A DNA stretch of 64,000 nt from assembly GCF_000974685.2 (NCBI RefSeq), contig NZ_AP018738.1, positions 1,674,001 through 1,738,000 of the forward strand, written 5' to 3'. This document shows positions 32,927 to 42,430 of this stretch, one piece after another; position 1 is the first letter of the stretch; each line of letters starts with the position of its first letter. Source of the stretch: Ferriphaselus amnicola (GTDB taxonomy: Bacteria; Pseudomonadota; Gammaproteobacteria; Burkholderiales; Gallionellaceae). Below the pieces are notes generated by a model. That model was not told the origin of the DNA, did not search any database, and was given only the letters and a program-made list of their open reading frames with translations. The position numbers were made by a program, and so were the translations under genes.

Positions 32927-34837
32927 TCAGGCAGAGGTCTTAGCCTCCAGCTGCTCCCATCGCCCCATCAAGACCAACAGCTCCTCTTCGATCTTTGTGA
33001 CGCGCTCTTGCAACTGGCGGGCATGTGCTGGGTTATCACGAAACAAAGCGCCGTTACCCAGAGTCACCGCCAGCTCCTCTTGCTCCTTTTCCATAGCCTC
33101 GATTTTCGCTGGCAGCTCTTCAAGTTCACGCTGTTCTTTGAATCCAAGCTTACCAGAGGGTGCAGCCTTTACAGATGGTGGTGTGACAGGCTTGGCAGCA
33201 GGTACTGCCTTAGCTGGCATGAGCTGTGCTGCCTCATACTTCTTCACTCGAACCCAGTCCTCAAATCCCCCCACATACTCCTTCAGCTTGCCGTCGCCCT
33301 CGAGGGCGATCACCTGCGTCACCACGTTGTCGAGGAAGGCGCGGTCGTGGCTGACTAGGAACAGTGTGCCATCGTATTGCGCCAGCAGCTCTTCCAGCAG
33401 TTCCAGCGTCTCGATGTCCAAGTCATTGGTGGGCTCATCCAGCACCAGCACGTTGGCGGGACGGGTGAACAAACGCGCCAGCAGCAGCCGGTTGCGCTCG
33501 CCGCCGCTCAAAGATTTCACCGGCGAACGTGCGCGCTCAGGCGCAAACAGGAAATCACCCAGATAGCTGATGACGTGCTTGCGCACCCCGCCGATCTCGA
33601 TGAAATCAGAGCCTTGGCTGATGGTGTCGATCAGGCTGGCTTCGTCGTTGAGCTGGGCGCGCAACTGGTCGAAATAGGCCACACTGATCTTGGTGCCGAG
33701 CTTGACCGTACCGCTGTCTGGCGCCATCTCGCCCAAAATGATCTTGAGCAGCGTGCTCTTGCCCGCGCCGTTGGGGCCGAGCAGGCCGATCTTGTCGCCG
33801 CGCTGGATGCGGCAGGAGAAATCGGCGATAACCTTGCGTCCGGCGAAGGTCTTGCTGACCCCTTCCAATTCGGCCACCAGCTTACCGGAGCGTTCGCCTG
33901 CCTCCAGATTCATCTCCACCTTGCCGACCTTCTCGCGGCGCTCGGCGCGGTCGCGGCGCAATTGCTCCAGCCGCAGCACGCGGCCTTCGTTGCGGGTGCG
34001 GCGCGCCTTCACGCCCTGACGGATCCATATCTCTTCCTGCGCCAGGACTTTATCGAACTTTGCGTTGACCACCGCTTCATCGGCCAACATCCGCTCCTTG
34101 ATCTTCTGATAGGCATCGAAATTGCCGGGGAACGAGGACAGCTTGCCGCGATCCAGTTCGACAATGCGGGTGGCGACGTTGTCGAGGAAGCGCCGATCAT
34201 GGGTCACCAACAGCACCGCGCCCTGAAAGCTCTTCAGTAGACCTTCCAGCCACTCGATGGAAGCGAAATCCAGATGGTTGGTCGGCTCGTCTAGGATCAG
34301 CACGTCCGGTTCGGCCACGAGCGCCTGCGCCAGCGCCACGCGCTTGCGCACGCCGCCGGACAGGTCGCCGACGCGCGCGTCCGGGTTCAGCTCCAGCCGC
34401 TGGATGGCAGTCTCGATGCGCGCCTGCACCGCCCAGCCGTTCTGCGCTTCGAGCGCGGTCTGCAAGGGCTGCATGGCTTCGAGCAAAGTGTCGTAGTCGG
34501 CATCCGGCTCGGCCAGCTGGTGCGAGATATGATGGTAGTCGATCAGCAACTGCTGCAACTGCCCCAAGCCCCGCGCCACTTCGTCGTACACACTGGCATC
34601 GGCATTGAGCGGCGGCTCCTGACTGACATAACAGATGCGCGCCGTCGGCGCGCGCCACAGCGTGCCGTCATCCAGATGCGCCTCGCCCGCCAGCACCTTG
34701 AGCAGGCTAGATTTACCGCCGCCGTTACGCCCGATCAGGCCGACGCGCTCGCCCTCGTCGAGCTGAAAATCAGTCTTGGCCAGCAGATCGACGTGACCGA
34801 AGGCGAGTGAGGCTTTGTCTAGAGTAATGAATGGCAT
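32927..34837 (-). CDS. uup: ABC-F ATPase Uup
   Basis: A 636-aa cytoplasmic ABC-F protein; Uup limits precise excision of transposons and acts at ribosomes or branched DNA. It has two ABC domains with Walker A GRNGGGKSS and GPNGAGKST, signatures LSGGVRKRVALA and LSGGERNRLLLA, and the ABC-F linker (residues about 235-320). The C-terminal coiled coil (565-630), which distinguishes Uup from EttA, is present. The start MPFITLDKAS was chosen; a longer frame upstream has no ribosome site and no similarity to the family. Confidence 0.93.
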   Translation of the reverse strand: MPFITLDKASLAFGHVDLLAKTDFQLDEGERVGLIGRNGGGKSSLLKVLAGEAHLDDGTLWRAPTARICYVSQEPPLNADASVYDEVARGLGQLQQLLIDYHHISHQLAEPDADYDTLLEAMQPLQTALEAQNGWAVQARIETAIQRLELNPDARVGDLSGGVRKRVALAQALVAEPDVLILDEPTNHLDFASIEWLEGLLKSFQGAVLLVTHDRRFLDNVATRIVELDRGKLSSFPGNFDAYQKIKERMLADEAVVNAKFDKVLAQEEIWIRQGVKARRTRNEGRVLRLEQLRRDRAERREKVGKVEMNLEAGERSGKLVAELEGVSKTFAGRKVIADFSCRIQRGDKIGLLGPNGAGKSTLLKIILGEMAPDSGTVKLGTKISVAYFDQLRAQLNDEASLIDTISQGSDFIEIGGVRKHVISYLGDFLFAPERARSPVKSLSGGERNRLLLARLFTRPANVLVLDEPTNDLDIETLELLEELLAQYDGTLFLVSHDRAFLDNVVTQVIALEGDGKLKEYVGGFEDWVRVKKYEAAQLMPAKAVPAAKPVTPPSVKAAPSGKLGFKEQRELEELPAKIEAMEKEQEELAVTLGNGALFRDNPAHARQLQERVTKIEEELLVLMGRWEQLEAKTSA

Positions 34838-35056
34838 ATCGAGTGTACCGGTGAGCGGCGCATAGCGCTCACCACGAAATTTGGAAGGCGCGCATAATAC
34901 CAGCCGCAGCCATTTTCCTGCTGATTCCTGTCTGAATGGATACACGATAGCGCGATGAACGATGCCCATGACAAACTGCCGGTAACGCCCCAGTTCCAGC
35001 ACCTAGTTTGGATCTATGCCGGATTTTCCTCGCTGTGAATAATCACGTCCGATGTT

Positions 35057-37666
35057 TTGCTTGCTTGGCTGGACATCCCCTCGGAACAGCTAAGCCAGTT
35101 CAGTATCCTCAAAGGCTTACTCTTTGTCTTGATCACCTCGATGTTACTGTATGCACTATTGCATCGCGCAAGCATGCAGTTCAAACAGGCCGCCGAACGG
35201 GAGCAGAATCTGCAACAAGAAAAACTACGCGCACTGCATCTGCTCGACACCATCGCAAATAGCTCGACCGATGCCATTTTCGCCAAAGATATTCACGGGC
35301 GATATGTACTGTTCAACAAAGCCGCAGAACTCGTTGTAGGAAAACCGGCACTAGAAGTATTAGATAAGACTGACTCCGCGATCTTCCCGCCGGAGAATGC
35401 CGCACTGGTGATGGCCGATGATCGGCGCATCATGATTGAAAACAAGGCCTATACCTACGAACACACGTTGAGCACGGCGCATGGAACGCGCGTTTTTCTC
35501 ACCACCCAAGGCCCGTTGCAGGATGCCGACGGAAAAACCTGCGGCGTATTCGGCATCGCCCGTGACATTACCGAGCGTAAGCAAATCGAAAATGCCCTAC
35601 GCGAGAGCGAAGCGGCCTACCGCTCGTTGTTCGACAACATGCTCAACAGCATCGTCCACGCCCGCATCATCTTCGTCGGCGAACGCCCCATCGACATAGA
35701 ATACCTCTCGACCAATCCGGCGTTTGTCGCCGTCACCGGCATCACCGAGCCGGTAGTCGGACGTCGTATCAGCGAGGTCATCCCCGGCTACTGCGAACAA
35801 AACCCAGAGTCGCTCGAAACCTTCGGGCGCGTGGCTAGCACGGGCATCCCCGAGCGCTGGGAGCATTATCTGGCCGAGCTCGACCGCTGGTTCTCCTTCA
35901 TGATCTATTCGCCTGCACGCGGCGAAGTGGTCATCGTGACCGAGAACATCACCGAGCGAAAGAAAGCCGAAGACCAATTAGTCAAACTCTCACTAGCGGT
36001 CGAGCAAAGCCCAGAAAGCATCATCATCACCGATCTCGATGCCAATATTGAATACGTTAATCAAGCATTCACCAACAATACCGGCTACCGCCTAGAAGAC
36101 GTCATCGGCAAAAATCCACGACTGCTGCATTCTGGCAGGACCCCACCAGACACCTTCATCGCACTCTGGCGTGCGCTCACCGCCGGCCATACTTGGGAAG
36201 GTGAGCTATTTAATCAGCGGCGGAATGGCAACGAGTACATCGACCACGCCATCATCAGCCCGATCCGCCAAGCCGACGGACGCATCACTCACTACGTTTC
36301 AGTGCAACAGGACATCACCGAGAAGAAACGCGCCGAAGCAGAAATCTATCGGCTCGCTTTCTACGACTCGCTCACCCATCTGCCTAATCGGACGTTGCTG
36401 ATGGAACGCTTGACCCAAACACTGACATCCAGCCAGCGCGAACATCATTTGAGCGGACTGTTGCTTTTCAACCTCGACCGATTCAAGAATCTGAACGATG
36501 CTAGCGGGCCAGTCTTAGGCGATGAAATACTCGAAGCAACGGGTGATCGCCTCTCCCGCATCTTGCGTAAGGGAGATATGGTGGCCCGCCTTTCTGGCGA
36601 CGAGTTTGCCATTCTGCTGGCTAACTTATCGCCGCAAGCGAGCGATGCGGCTCATCAGGCGCTGCTCATATCGGAGAAGATACAGGCAAAGTTACGTGAG
36701 CCTTTCCAGTTGAACGAGCAAGCTTTCGTACTCACCGCCTGCCTTGGTGTCGCACTGTTCCCGGCAAATGCTGGGGATACTGCACCGGACATCTTACGCC
36801 GCTGCGATACCGCCCTGCATTCCGCCAAGACCAAAGGGACGGCTCAAATCACATTCTTCGACGAAAGTCTGGAAGCGATCGCTCGGCAGCGCTTCGATAT
36901 CGAGCAGGAGTTGCGTCGCGCCATCAAGGCAGACGAACTACGTATCTACCTGCAACCACAGGTGCATGCCAATGGCCTCACGGTCGGAGCCGAAGCGCTG
37001 ATACGCTGGCAACATCCTTCGCGCGGACTGCTGCCGCCGGGAACCTTCATCCCCATCGCGGAAGAGTCAGATCTGATCGTAGAGATCGGCGAATGGGTGC
37101 TCACTAAAATCTGCCAGATGCTGGCTCGCTCGGAAATCGCCTGTTGCCCGATACGCATCTCGGTCAACATCAGCCCGCGCCATTTCCGCCAGCCCAACTT
37201 TGTTGAATGGATCAAACAGGTGTTATGCAACATAGGCGTAGATCCCGCGCGCCTCACACTGGAAATCACCGAAGGTATGGTGATCGACAATCTAAGCGAG
37301 GTCGTCACCAAAATGACCGAGCTGACCGCACTCGGCATCCATTTTTCAATGGACGACTTTGGTACGGGCTATTCGTCTTTAGCGTATCTGAAGCGCCTGC
37401 CGCTGCACGAGTTGAAGATAGACAAGACTTTTGTGCAAGATGCACCGTCCGACCCGAACGATGCCGCTCTGGTGGAAACCATACTGGCTGTGGCCAGCCA
37501 TCTGCACCTTAAGGTAGTCGCCGAAGGGGGCGAGACACACGAACAAGCAGACTTTCTGAATGCACGAGGCGACGTGATCCATCAAGGTTATCTATACGGC
37601 CTGCCTGTTCCCATGCAGACTTGGCTGGATGACTGGAAGCTGCGCGGACTCAATCTAGTTAGCTGA
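35057..37666 (+). CDS. Membrane PAS-PAS-GGDEF-EAL protein with upstream in-frame TGA
   Basis: A c-di-GMP turnover protein. Order: a hydrophobic segment (about residues 17-38), PAS domains (about 62-175, 185-300, 310-435), GGDEF (about 440-605) and EAL (about 615-865). The GGDEF site reads RLSGDEF, so cyclase activity is doubtful; the EAL site (AEALIRW, MDDFGTGYSSLAYL, LKIDKTFV, VVAEGGET) looks intact, so phosphodiesterase is likelier. The frame is open back to an ATG at 34955 except for one TGA (35036-35038) at codon 28, where a Trp would fit a membrane helix (WIYAGFSSL-stop-IITSDVLLAWL). As given, the start is a TTG without a clear ribosome site. Confidence 0.8.
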   Translation: MLAWLDIPSEQLSQFSILKGLLFVLITSMLLYALLHRASMQFKQAAEREQNLQQEKLRALHLLDTIANSSTDAIFAKDIHGRYVLFNKAAELVVGKPALEVLDKTDSAIFPPENAALVMADDRRIMIENKAYTYEHTLSTAHGTRVFLTTQGPLQDADGKTCGVFGIARDITERKQIENALRESEAAYRSLFDNMLNSIVHARIIFVGERPIDIEYLSTNPAFVAVTGITEPVVGRRISEVIPGYCEQNPESLETFGRVASTGIPERWEHYLAELDRWFSFMIYSPARGEVVIVTENITERKKAEDQLVKLSLAVEQSPESIIITDLDANIEYVNQAFTNNTGYRLEDVIGKNPRLLHSGRTPPDTFIALWRALTAGHTWEGELFNQRRNGNEYIDHAIISPIRQADGRITHYVSVQQDITEKKRAEAEIYRLAFYDSLTHLPNRTLLMERLTQTLTSSQREHHLSGLLLFNLDRFKNLNDASGPVLGDEILEATGDRLSRILRKGDMVARLSGDEFAILLANLSPQASDAAHQALLISEKIQAKLREPFQLNEQAFVLTACLGVALFPANAGDTAPDILRRCDTALHSAKTKGTAQITFFDESLEAIARQRFDIEQELRRAIKADELRIYLQPQVHANGLTVGAEALIRWQHPSRGLLPPGTFIPIAEESDLIVEIGEWVLTKICQMLARSEIACCPIRISVNISPRHFRQPNFVEWIKQVLCNIGVDPARLTLEITEGMVIDNLSEVVTKMTELTALGIHFSMDDFGTGYSSLAYLKRLPLHELKIDKTFVQDAPSDPNDAALVETILAVASHLHLKVVAEGGETHEQADFLNARGDVIHQGYLYGLPVPMQTWLDDWKLRGLNLVS

Positions 37667-37720
37667 AGTTGCGTCGAGTCAGCGTCTCTCTCAACCACTG
37701 ACTCCGACTATCACTCATAG

Positions 37721-38170
37721 CTAGTCAGCTGTGGTGCGCGCCGGTTGCGACGACTGGTACAGGATTGAGAATCCGATTGCCCAACATCCGACGGCCAAAT
37801 AGCCAAATGCGATGGTGAACTTGGAGATGAGCATCAACTGTAATTTGCTTTCGACCAGTTGATAGGTAAATGGGAACAAAAACAAACCGATGGCTAACAG
37901 ATTACCTAGCAAGACCAGCTTATGACCAAACTTGTAACTGCTGACTTGAGGATTGCCTTCAGGCGGCAAAGAGCCACGCACTTTATTTACGAAAAAGATC
38001 GCTGCAAACAAGAGGATCGCCCCCACAAGACGACCAGGAACGCCCTCCTCCGTCGTCGCCAAACCGCACAACTCCAATACCACGCGCCCAATCGCAGCTA
38101 GCCATCCCATAATCAAAGTTTCAGGGATCAGGAACCACGCCACAAACACATTTATATTGGAAAAACGCAT
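37721..38170 (-). CDS. Unknown four-span membrane protein
   Basis: A 149-aa protein with about four hydrophobic segments (residues 6-35, 48-66, 85-103 and 113-138) and a Pro/Gly-containing loop after the second (GSLPPEGNPQVSSYKFGHK). I recognise no family. The ATG at 38170 has AAGGGG about 6 nt upstream; the frame extends 28 codons further (QKIASVDAIKLNKLRGG), which is possible but basic and lacks a ribosome site. It stands alone on the minus strand, convergent with the GGDEF-EAL gene. Confidence 0.65.
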   Translation of the reverse strand: MRFSNINVFVAWFLIPETLIMGWLAAIGRVVLELCGLATTEEGVPGRLVGAILLFAAIFFVNKVRGSLPPEGNPQVSSYKFGHKLVLLGNLLAIGLFLFPFTYQLVESKLQLMLISKFTIAFGYLAVGCWAIGFSILYQSSQPARTTAD

Positions 38171-38488
38171 ACCACCCCTTAATTTGTTCAATTTAATCGC
38201 ATCAACCGATGCGATCTTTTGTTCGCTTCGCCTAAGGAACGCATCCATACGCACGCAAACAACCGCGAAAATAGCACTCAGGCGTCTGAGCGATGATACC
38301 AGTGGAACGCCGTGCCACGCTCATGCGCGTGCGCCCACATAGAGCTCAAAGGCAGCGCGCCTCCTCAAGACTGATGCAAAGGAACGCGGTCTGCCGTGGC
38401 TCGGGGGTATCCGCTAATTATCTATTTTCCATATTCTGCGTGGCTTTAGCCATATGGCAAGACGTTTTCCGCTAAAATGCGCCCCGCC
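38171..38488. other. Gap before tRNA-Arg(CCT)
   Basis: No gene supported. It should contain the promoters of the minus-strand membrane protein and of the tRNA; TAAAAT at 38473-38478 is a candidate tRNA -10, without a clear -35. Confidence 0.45.
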
Positions 38489-38563
38489 GTCCTCGTAGTT
38501 AAATGGATATAACCGGCCCCTCCTAAGGGTCAATTAGTGGTTCGATTCCACTCGAGGACGCCA
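38489..38563 (+). tRNA. tRNA-Arg (anticodon CCT)
   Basis: 75 nt; acceptor GTCCTCG/CGAGGAC, anticodon loop CTCCTAA, encoded CCA. It reads AGG; it is the third arginine tRNA in the window. Confidence 0.95.
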
Positions 38564-38728
38564 GCAATAGAAAAGTAAGTGAATTAGACCGGAACTCGTT
38601 TTGTCATGCAGCTCGTCAAAACGACGCGAGAGTTGGATATTATCAGAGCTGCCTTGCGCGCATCGGCGACCGTAGCGTAACACATTGGATTTTCCGTTCC
38701 ATCGACCTTTCATATAGAGACCACCACA

Positions 38729-40084
38729 TTGAACACCATCAGTTTCGCTGATCTGAAACTCGCGCCAGAGCTCCTTCGGGCATTGACCGAATCTGGCTAC
38801 ACCACGCCGACCCCCATTCAGGCGCAAGCCATTCCTCTGGTGCTGGAGAATAACGATCTGATGGCGGGAGCGCAGACTGGCACAGGAAAAACGGCGGCGT
38901 TCGCCTTACCCATGCTGCAAAAGCTATTGCCTCATGCTAGTTCCAGCACCTCGCCGGCACGTCACCCAGTACGAGCCTTGATTCTGGTACCTACGCGCGA
39001 ATTAGCGATCCAGGTGGAAGAAAGCGTCAAGGCCTACGCAAAGCATACGAAACTACGCTCGCTGGTCGTATTCGGTGGGGTGGACATCAAAACTCAGACA
39101 CCCCATTTAAAAAGTGGGGTCGAAGTGCTAGTTGCCACACCGGGGCGCTTGCTGGATCACCTTGAGCAGAAATCCGTGCAATTGAATCAGGTTCAGATGC
39201 TAGTTCTGGATGAGGCTGACCGCATGCTGGATATGGGCTTCATGCCCGACCTGAAACGCATCCTCGCCCTACTTCCCAGAACTCGGCAAAGCCTGATGTT
39301 CTCTGCCACTTTCTCGGATGAAATCAAAAAGCTCTCTCAAGACTTCTTGATCTACCCGACGCTGATCGAAGTCGCGCGTAGCAACGCGTCGAATGACAAC
39401 ATCACACAAAAGGTGTTTCTGGTCGAGTCTAGTGACAAACACGCCCAACTCACTCAACTGCTGCAAGGTAGTGACGCGACTCAAGTGATTGTGTTCACCA
39501 AGACCAAACTTACCGCCAGCCGCTTGGCACGCCAGTTGCAACGCGACGGCTTGGCTGCCGATGCCATTCACGGCGACAAAAGCCAGTCTGAGCGGATTCA
39601 GGTACTGGACGCATTCAAGGCAGGAAAAGTCAGCGTGCTGATCGCCACCGATGTCGCCGCACGCGGGCTGGACATTGACAGCCTGCCGATGGTCATCAAC
39701 TACGAGATTCCGCACGCCGCCGAAGATTACGTGCATCGCATTGGCCGCACGGGTCGCGCTGGAGCATTAGGCAAGGCGATTTCTCTGGTCTCGCCAGAGG
39801 AAGAAAAGTATTTGGCGGATATCGAAAAGCTCATCAAGAAAGAGATCGACAAGGAGCGTTTCGTCCCAGCTCAACCAGTACGAGTCGCCCGCCCTGCGCG
39901 TAGCGAGCAGCCTGAACACCATCGCGAGTACCACGCTCCAACCCACAAGAAGCCCAGCCATGACGCGTGGTTCGACAAGCCATATGAGCCCAGCATCAGC
40001 GTGTCGGCACCGGTCAAGCAAGCAGAAGAACCAAGCAACAAACCGAAAGCTCAGATTCCCGCGCTGTTTCGACGGAGCAGTTGA
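38729..40084 (+). CDS. rhlE: DEAD-box RNA helicase, RhlE-like
   Basis: A 451-aa ATP-dependent RNA helicase. Motifs in order: Q motif (YTTPTPIQAQAIP), I (AQTGTGKT), Ia (PTRELA), II (DEAD), III (SAT), V (ATDVAARGLDI) and VI (HRIGRTGRAG). The C-terminal tail from about residue 385 is basic and disordered, as in RhlE proteins that act in ribosome assembly and RNA decay. The start is a TTG at 38729, with no strong ribosome site; I found no better start nearby. Confidence 0.9.
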   Translation: MNTISFADLKLAPELLRALTESGYTTPTPIQAQAIPLVLENNDLMAGAQTGTGKTAAFALPMLQKLLPHASSSTSPARHPVRALILVPTRELAIQVEESVKAYAKHTKLRSLVVFGGVDIKTQTPHLKSGVEVLVATPGRLLDHLEQKSVQLNQVQMLVLDEADRMLDMGFMPDLKRILALLPRTRQSLMFSATFSDEIKKLSQDFLIYPTLIEVARSNASNDNITQKVFLVESSDKHAQLTQLLQGSDATQVIVFTKTKLTASRLARQLQRDGLAADAIHGDKSQSERIQVLDAFKAGKVSVLIATDVAARGLDIDSLPMVINYEIPHAAEDYVHRIGRTGRAGALGKAISLVSPEEEKYLADIEKLIKKEIDKERFVPAQPVRVARPARSEQPEHHREYHAPTHKKPSHDAWFDKPYEPSISVSAPVKQAEEPSNKPKAQIPALFRRSS

Positions 40085-40105
40085 TTGCGAGACTCCAAAA
40101 ACTAA

Positions 40106-40132
40106 AACAGCCCGCAGTGCGGGCTGTTTTTT
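40106..40132. terminator. Bidirectional terminator between rhlE and glmM
   Basis: AACAGCCCGCA / TGCGGGCTGTT with a run of Ts after it on the plus strand and As before it, so it can serve both convergent genes. Confidence 0.9.
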
Positions 40133-40153
40133 CACAGTAATTCCGACGATACC

Positions 40154-41515
40154 TTACTCAGCCGCAACTTCTCGAACCACATGTGCAATCGTCTCGGCCC
40201 AGTGTTTGACCAACGTGCCATCTTCACCCTCGACCATCACACGCAACAACGGCTCAGTACCCGATGGGCGCAACAATACACGGCCACGCCCAGCCAAAGC
40301 GGCTTCAGCTTCAACCACTTTCGCCTTAACTCGGTCGTTGGCAGAGAAATCCAGCTTCTTTGCGACACGCACATTCACCAACACTTGAGGATACAAAGTC
40401 AGCGCCGCTCCGGCCTGCGCCAGCGACTCGCCACTGGCGCGTAGCGCGTGCAACACTTGCAAGGCTGAAACGATGCCATCACCCGTGGAGTGCTTGTCCA
40501 GACAAATGATGTGGCCAGAATTTTCGCCGCCGATCTGCCAGCCGCGTTCCAGCAACTGCTCCATCACGTAGCGGTCGCCGACCTTGGCGCGGGCGAATGG
40601 CACATCCATCTCTTTGAGCGCCAATTCGAGCGCCAGATTAGTCATCAGCGTGCCGACAGCACCGCCCTTGAGTTGTCCTTGCACTTGGCGGTGGCGCGCG
40701 ATGATATAGAGTAATTGGTCGCCGTCATACAAAGTGCCCGTAGCATCGGCCATCACTAGCCGATCACCGTCGCCATCCAAGGCAATACCGAGGTCGGCAC
40801 CCTGCTCTACCACGGTTTTACACAAGGCCGCCGGGGCAGTTGCTCCGACACCCGCATTGATGTTCTTGCCATCTGGCTGCACACCGATAGCAACGACATC
40901 CGCGCCTAGCTCATGCAGCACATGACGCGCGATGTGATACGCCGCACCATGGGCACAATCCACCACGATCTTCAGGCCGCGCAGATCTAGGTCGTTGGGA
41001 AAAGTACTCTTGCAGAACTCGATATAACGACCCGCCGCATCTTCGATGCGCTTAGCTTTACCCAATCCATCGGAATGCTTGGTCTGCATCGGATTGTCCA
41101 GCTCGGCTTCGATCGCCAGCTCTACCGCATCGGGCAGTTTGGTACCCTGACCAGAAAAGAACTTGATGCCGTTGTCGTCGAATGGATTGTGCGAAGCGGA
41201 AATGACGATGCCCGCTTGCAGGCGCAAAGTGCGGGTCAGGTAGGCCACGGCGGGTGTCGGCACCGGCCCGGCCAGATAGACATCGACACCTGCTGCGATC
41301 AAGCCCGCTTGCAGTGCCGACTCCAGCATGTAGCCGGAGATACGTGTGTCTTTGCCGATCAAAACAGCGGGACGTTCGCCCTTGCTCAAGTGCCAGTCTG
41401 CCTCCCCCAATACCTTGCCAGCCGCGTAACCTAATCGCATCACAAACTCAGGCGTGATCGGAAAGTCGCCCACCTTGCCACGCACGCCATCCGTGCCAAA
41501 ATATTTTCTACTCAT
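40154..41515 (-). CDS. glmM: Phosphoglucosamine mutase
   Basis: GlmM interconverts glucosamine-6- and -1-phosphate for peptidoglycan and LPS precursors. The 453-aa protein has the phosphoserine loop [17 protein letters not shown] (Ser about 104), the metal-binding DGDGDR (about 247), the sugar loop GGENSGHI and the phosphate loop [12 protein letters not shown]. It follows folP by 14 nt, the usual folP-glmM pair. Confidence 0.97.
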   Translation of the reverse strand: MSRKYFGTDGVRGKVGDFPITPEFVMRLGYAAGKVLGEADWHLSKGERPAVLIGKDTRISGYMLESALQAGLIAAGVDVYLAGPVPTPAVAYLTRTLRLQAGIVISASHNPFDDNGIKFFSGQGTKLPDAVELAIEAELDNPMQTKHSDGLGKAKRIEDAAGRYIEFCKSTFPNDLDLRGLKIVVDCAHGAAYHIARHVLHELGADVVAIGVQPDGKNINAGVGATAPAALCKTVVEQGADLGIALDGDGDRLVMADATGTLYDGDQLLYIIARHRQVQGQLKGGAVGTLMTNLALELALKEMDVPFARAKVGDRYVMEQLLERGWQIGGENSGHIICLDKHSTGDGIVSALQVLHALRASGESLAQAGAALTLYPQVLVNVRVAKKLDFSANDRVKAKVVEAEAALAGRGRVLLRPSGTEPLLRVMVEGEDGTLVKHWAETIAHVVREVAAE

Positions 41516-41529
41516 ACTTCCCTCGAAAT

Positions 41530-42348
41530 CTACTGATACCTAAGCGCATGCCAGACTTTTAGTGCATCTACCGTCCCACTCACATCATGGACACGCACAA
41601 TTTGAGCACCATGCTCAACCGCAAGCAGCGCTGCGGCCACACTACCGAACACACGTTGATCCACCCCCCTACCTGTGAGTACGCCTATCATGGATTTGCG
41701 CGACAGCCCTGCCAGCACAGGGACACCAAGACAAGAGAAAGTATCAAGCTCCCTCAACAGGGTCAGATTATGTTCCAGCGTCTTACCAAAACCGAATCCA
41801 GGATCCGCTACGATACGTCCTGGAGAAATTCCAAATTGTTTCGCAACCTTGATTCGGCCATGCAGAAATGCCATCACCTCTGCCACCACATCCTCGTAAA
41901 CCGGCTGTTGCTGCATAGTCTGGGCATCGCCCTGACGATGCAGCATGCACAGAGCCGCATCACTCGCGACCACCGCCTCAAATGCGCCATCCGCTTGAAA
42001 TGCGTTCACATCGTTGACCATACTGGCGCCCGCCGCCAGTGCTGCCCGCATTACCGCAGGTTTACTGGTATCAATGGAAAGCGGCACTGGAGCTCCGCGC
42101 AAACCCTCCAGCACTGGCAAAACACGATCAAGCTCCTCCTGCTCACTGACGCTGGCGGCACCGGGACGAGTGGACTCACCACCGACATCGAGAATGTCAG
42201 CACCCTCATCCAGCAGTTGCAGTGCATGATTCAATGCAGCATCCGCGCCACGCCCGCCATCTGAAAACGAATCAGGCGTGACATTGACGATGCCCATAAC
42301 TAAAGGGCGAGACAGGTCAAGTTGGAATTGGCCGCAATGCAAAGGCAT
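41530..42348 (-). CDS. folP: Dihydropteroate synthase
   Basis: FolP joins pteridine pyrophosphate and p-aminobenzoate in folate synthesis, the sulfonamide target. The 272-aa protein has [26 protein letters not shown] and the later GFGFGKT and GLSRKSMIG blocks. The ATG at 42346-42348 (MPLHCGQF) was chosen; an upstream extension would translate the heptamer repeat ([13 protein letters not shown]). It lies between ftsH and glmM. Confidence 0.95.
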   Translation of the reverse strand: MPLHCGQFQLDLSRPLVMGIVNVTPDSFSDGGRGADAALNHALQLLDEGADILDVGGESTRPGAASVSEQEELDRVLPVLEGLRGAPVPLSIDTSKPAVMRAALAAGASMVNDVNAFQADGAFEAVVASDAALCMLHRQGDAQTMQQQPVYEDVVAEVMAFLHGRIKVAKQFGISPGRIVADPGFGFGKTLEHNLTLLRELDTFSCLGVPVLAGLSRKSMIGVLTGRGVDQRVFGSVAAALLAVEHGAQIVRVHDVSGTVDALKVWHALRYQ

Positions 42349-42423
42349 GAGTGCTGAGTGCTGAGTGCTGAGTGCTGAGTGCTGAGTGCGAGGTGTATTT
42401 CTACACTCGATACTCAGCACTCA
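42349..42423. repeat. GAGTGCT heptamer array forming a hairpin, ftsH-folP gap
   Basis: Five perfect GAGTGCT units and a sixth ending in G (42349-42390) abut the folP ATG. A 12-nt piece (TGAGTGCTGAGT, 42376-42387) is the exact complement of 42412-42423, with a GTGTA/TACAC stem inside. A copy-number change would alter folP leader length. Confidence 0.9.
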
Positions 42424-42430
42424 AACTGGA

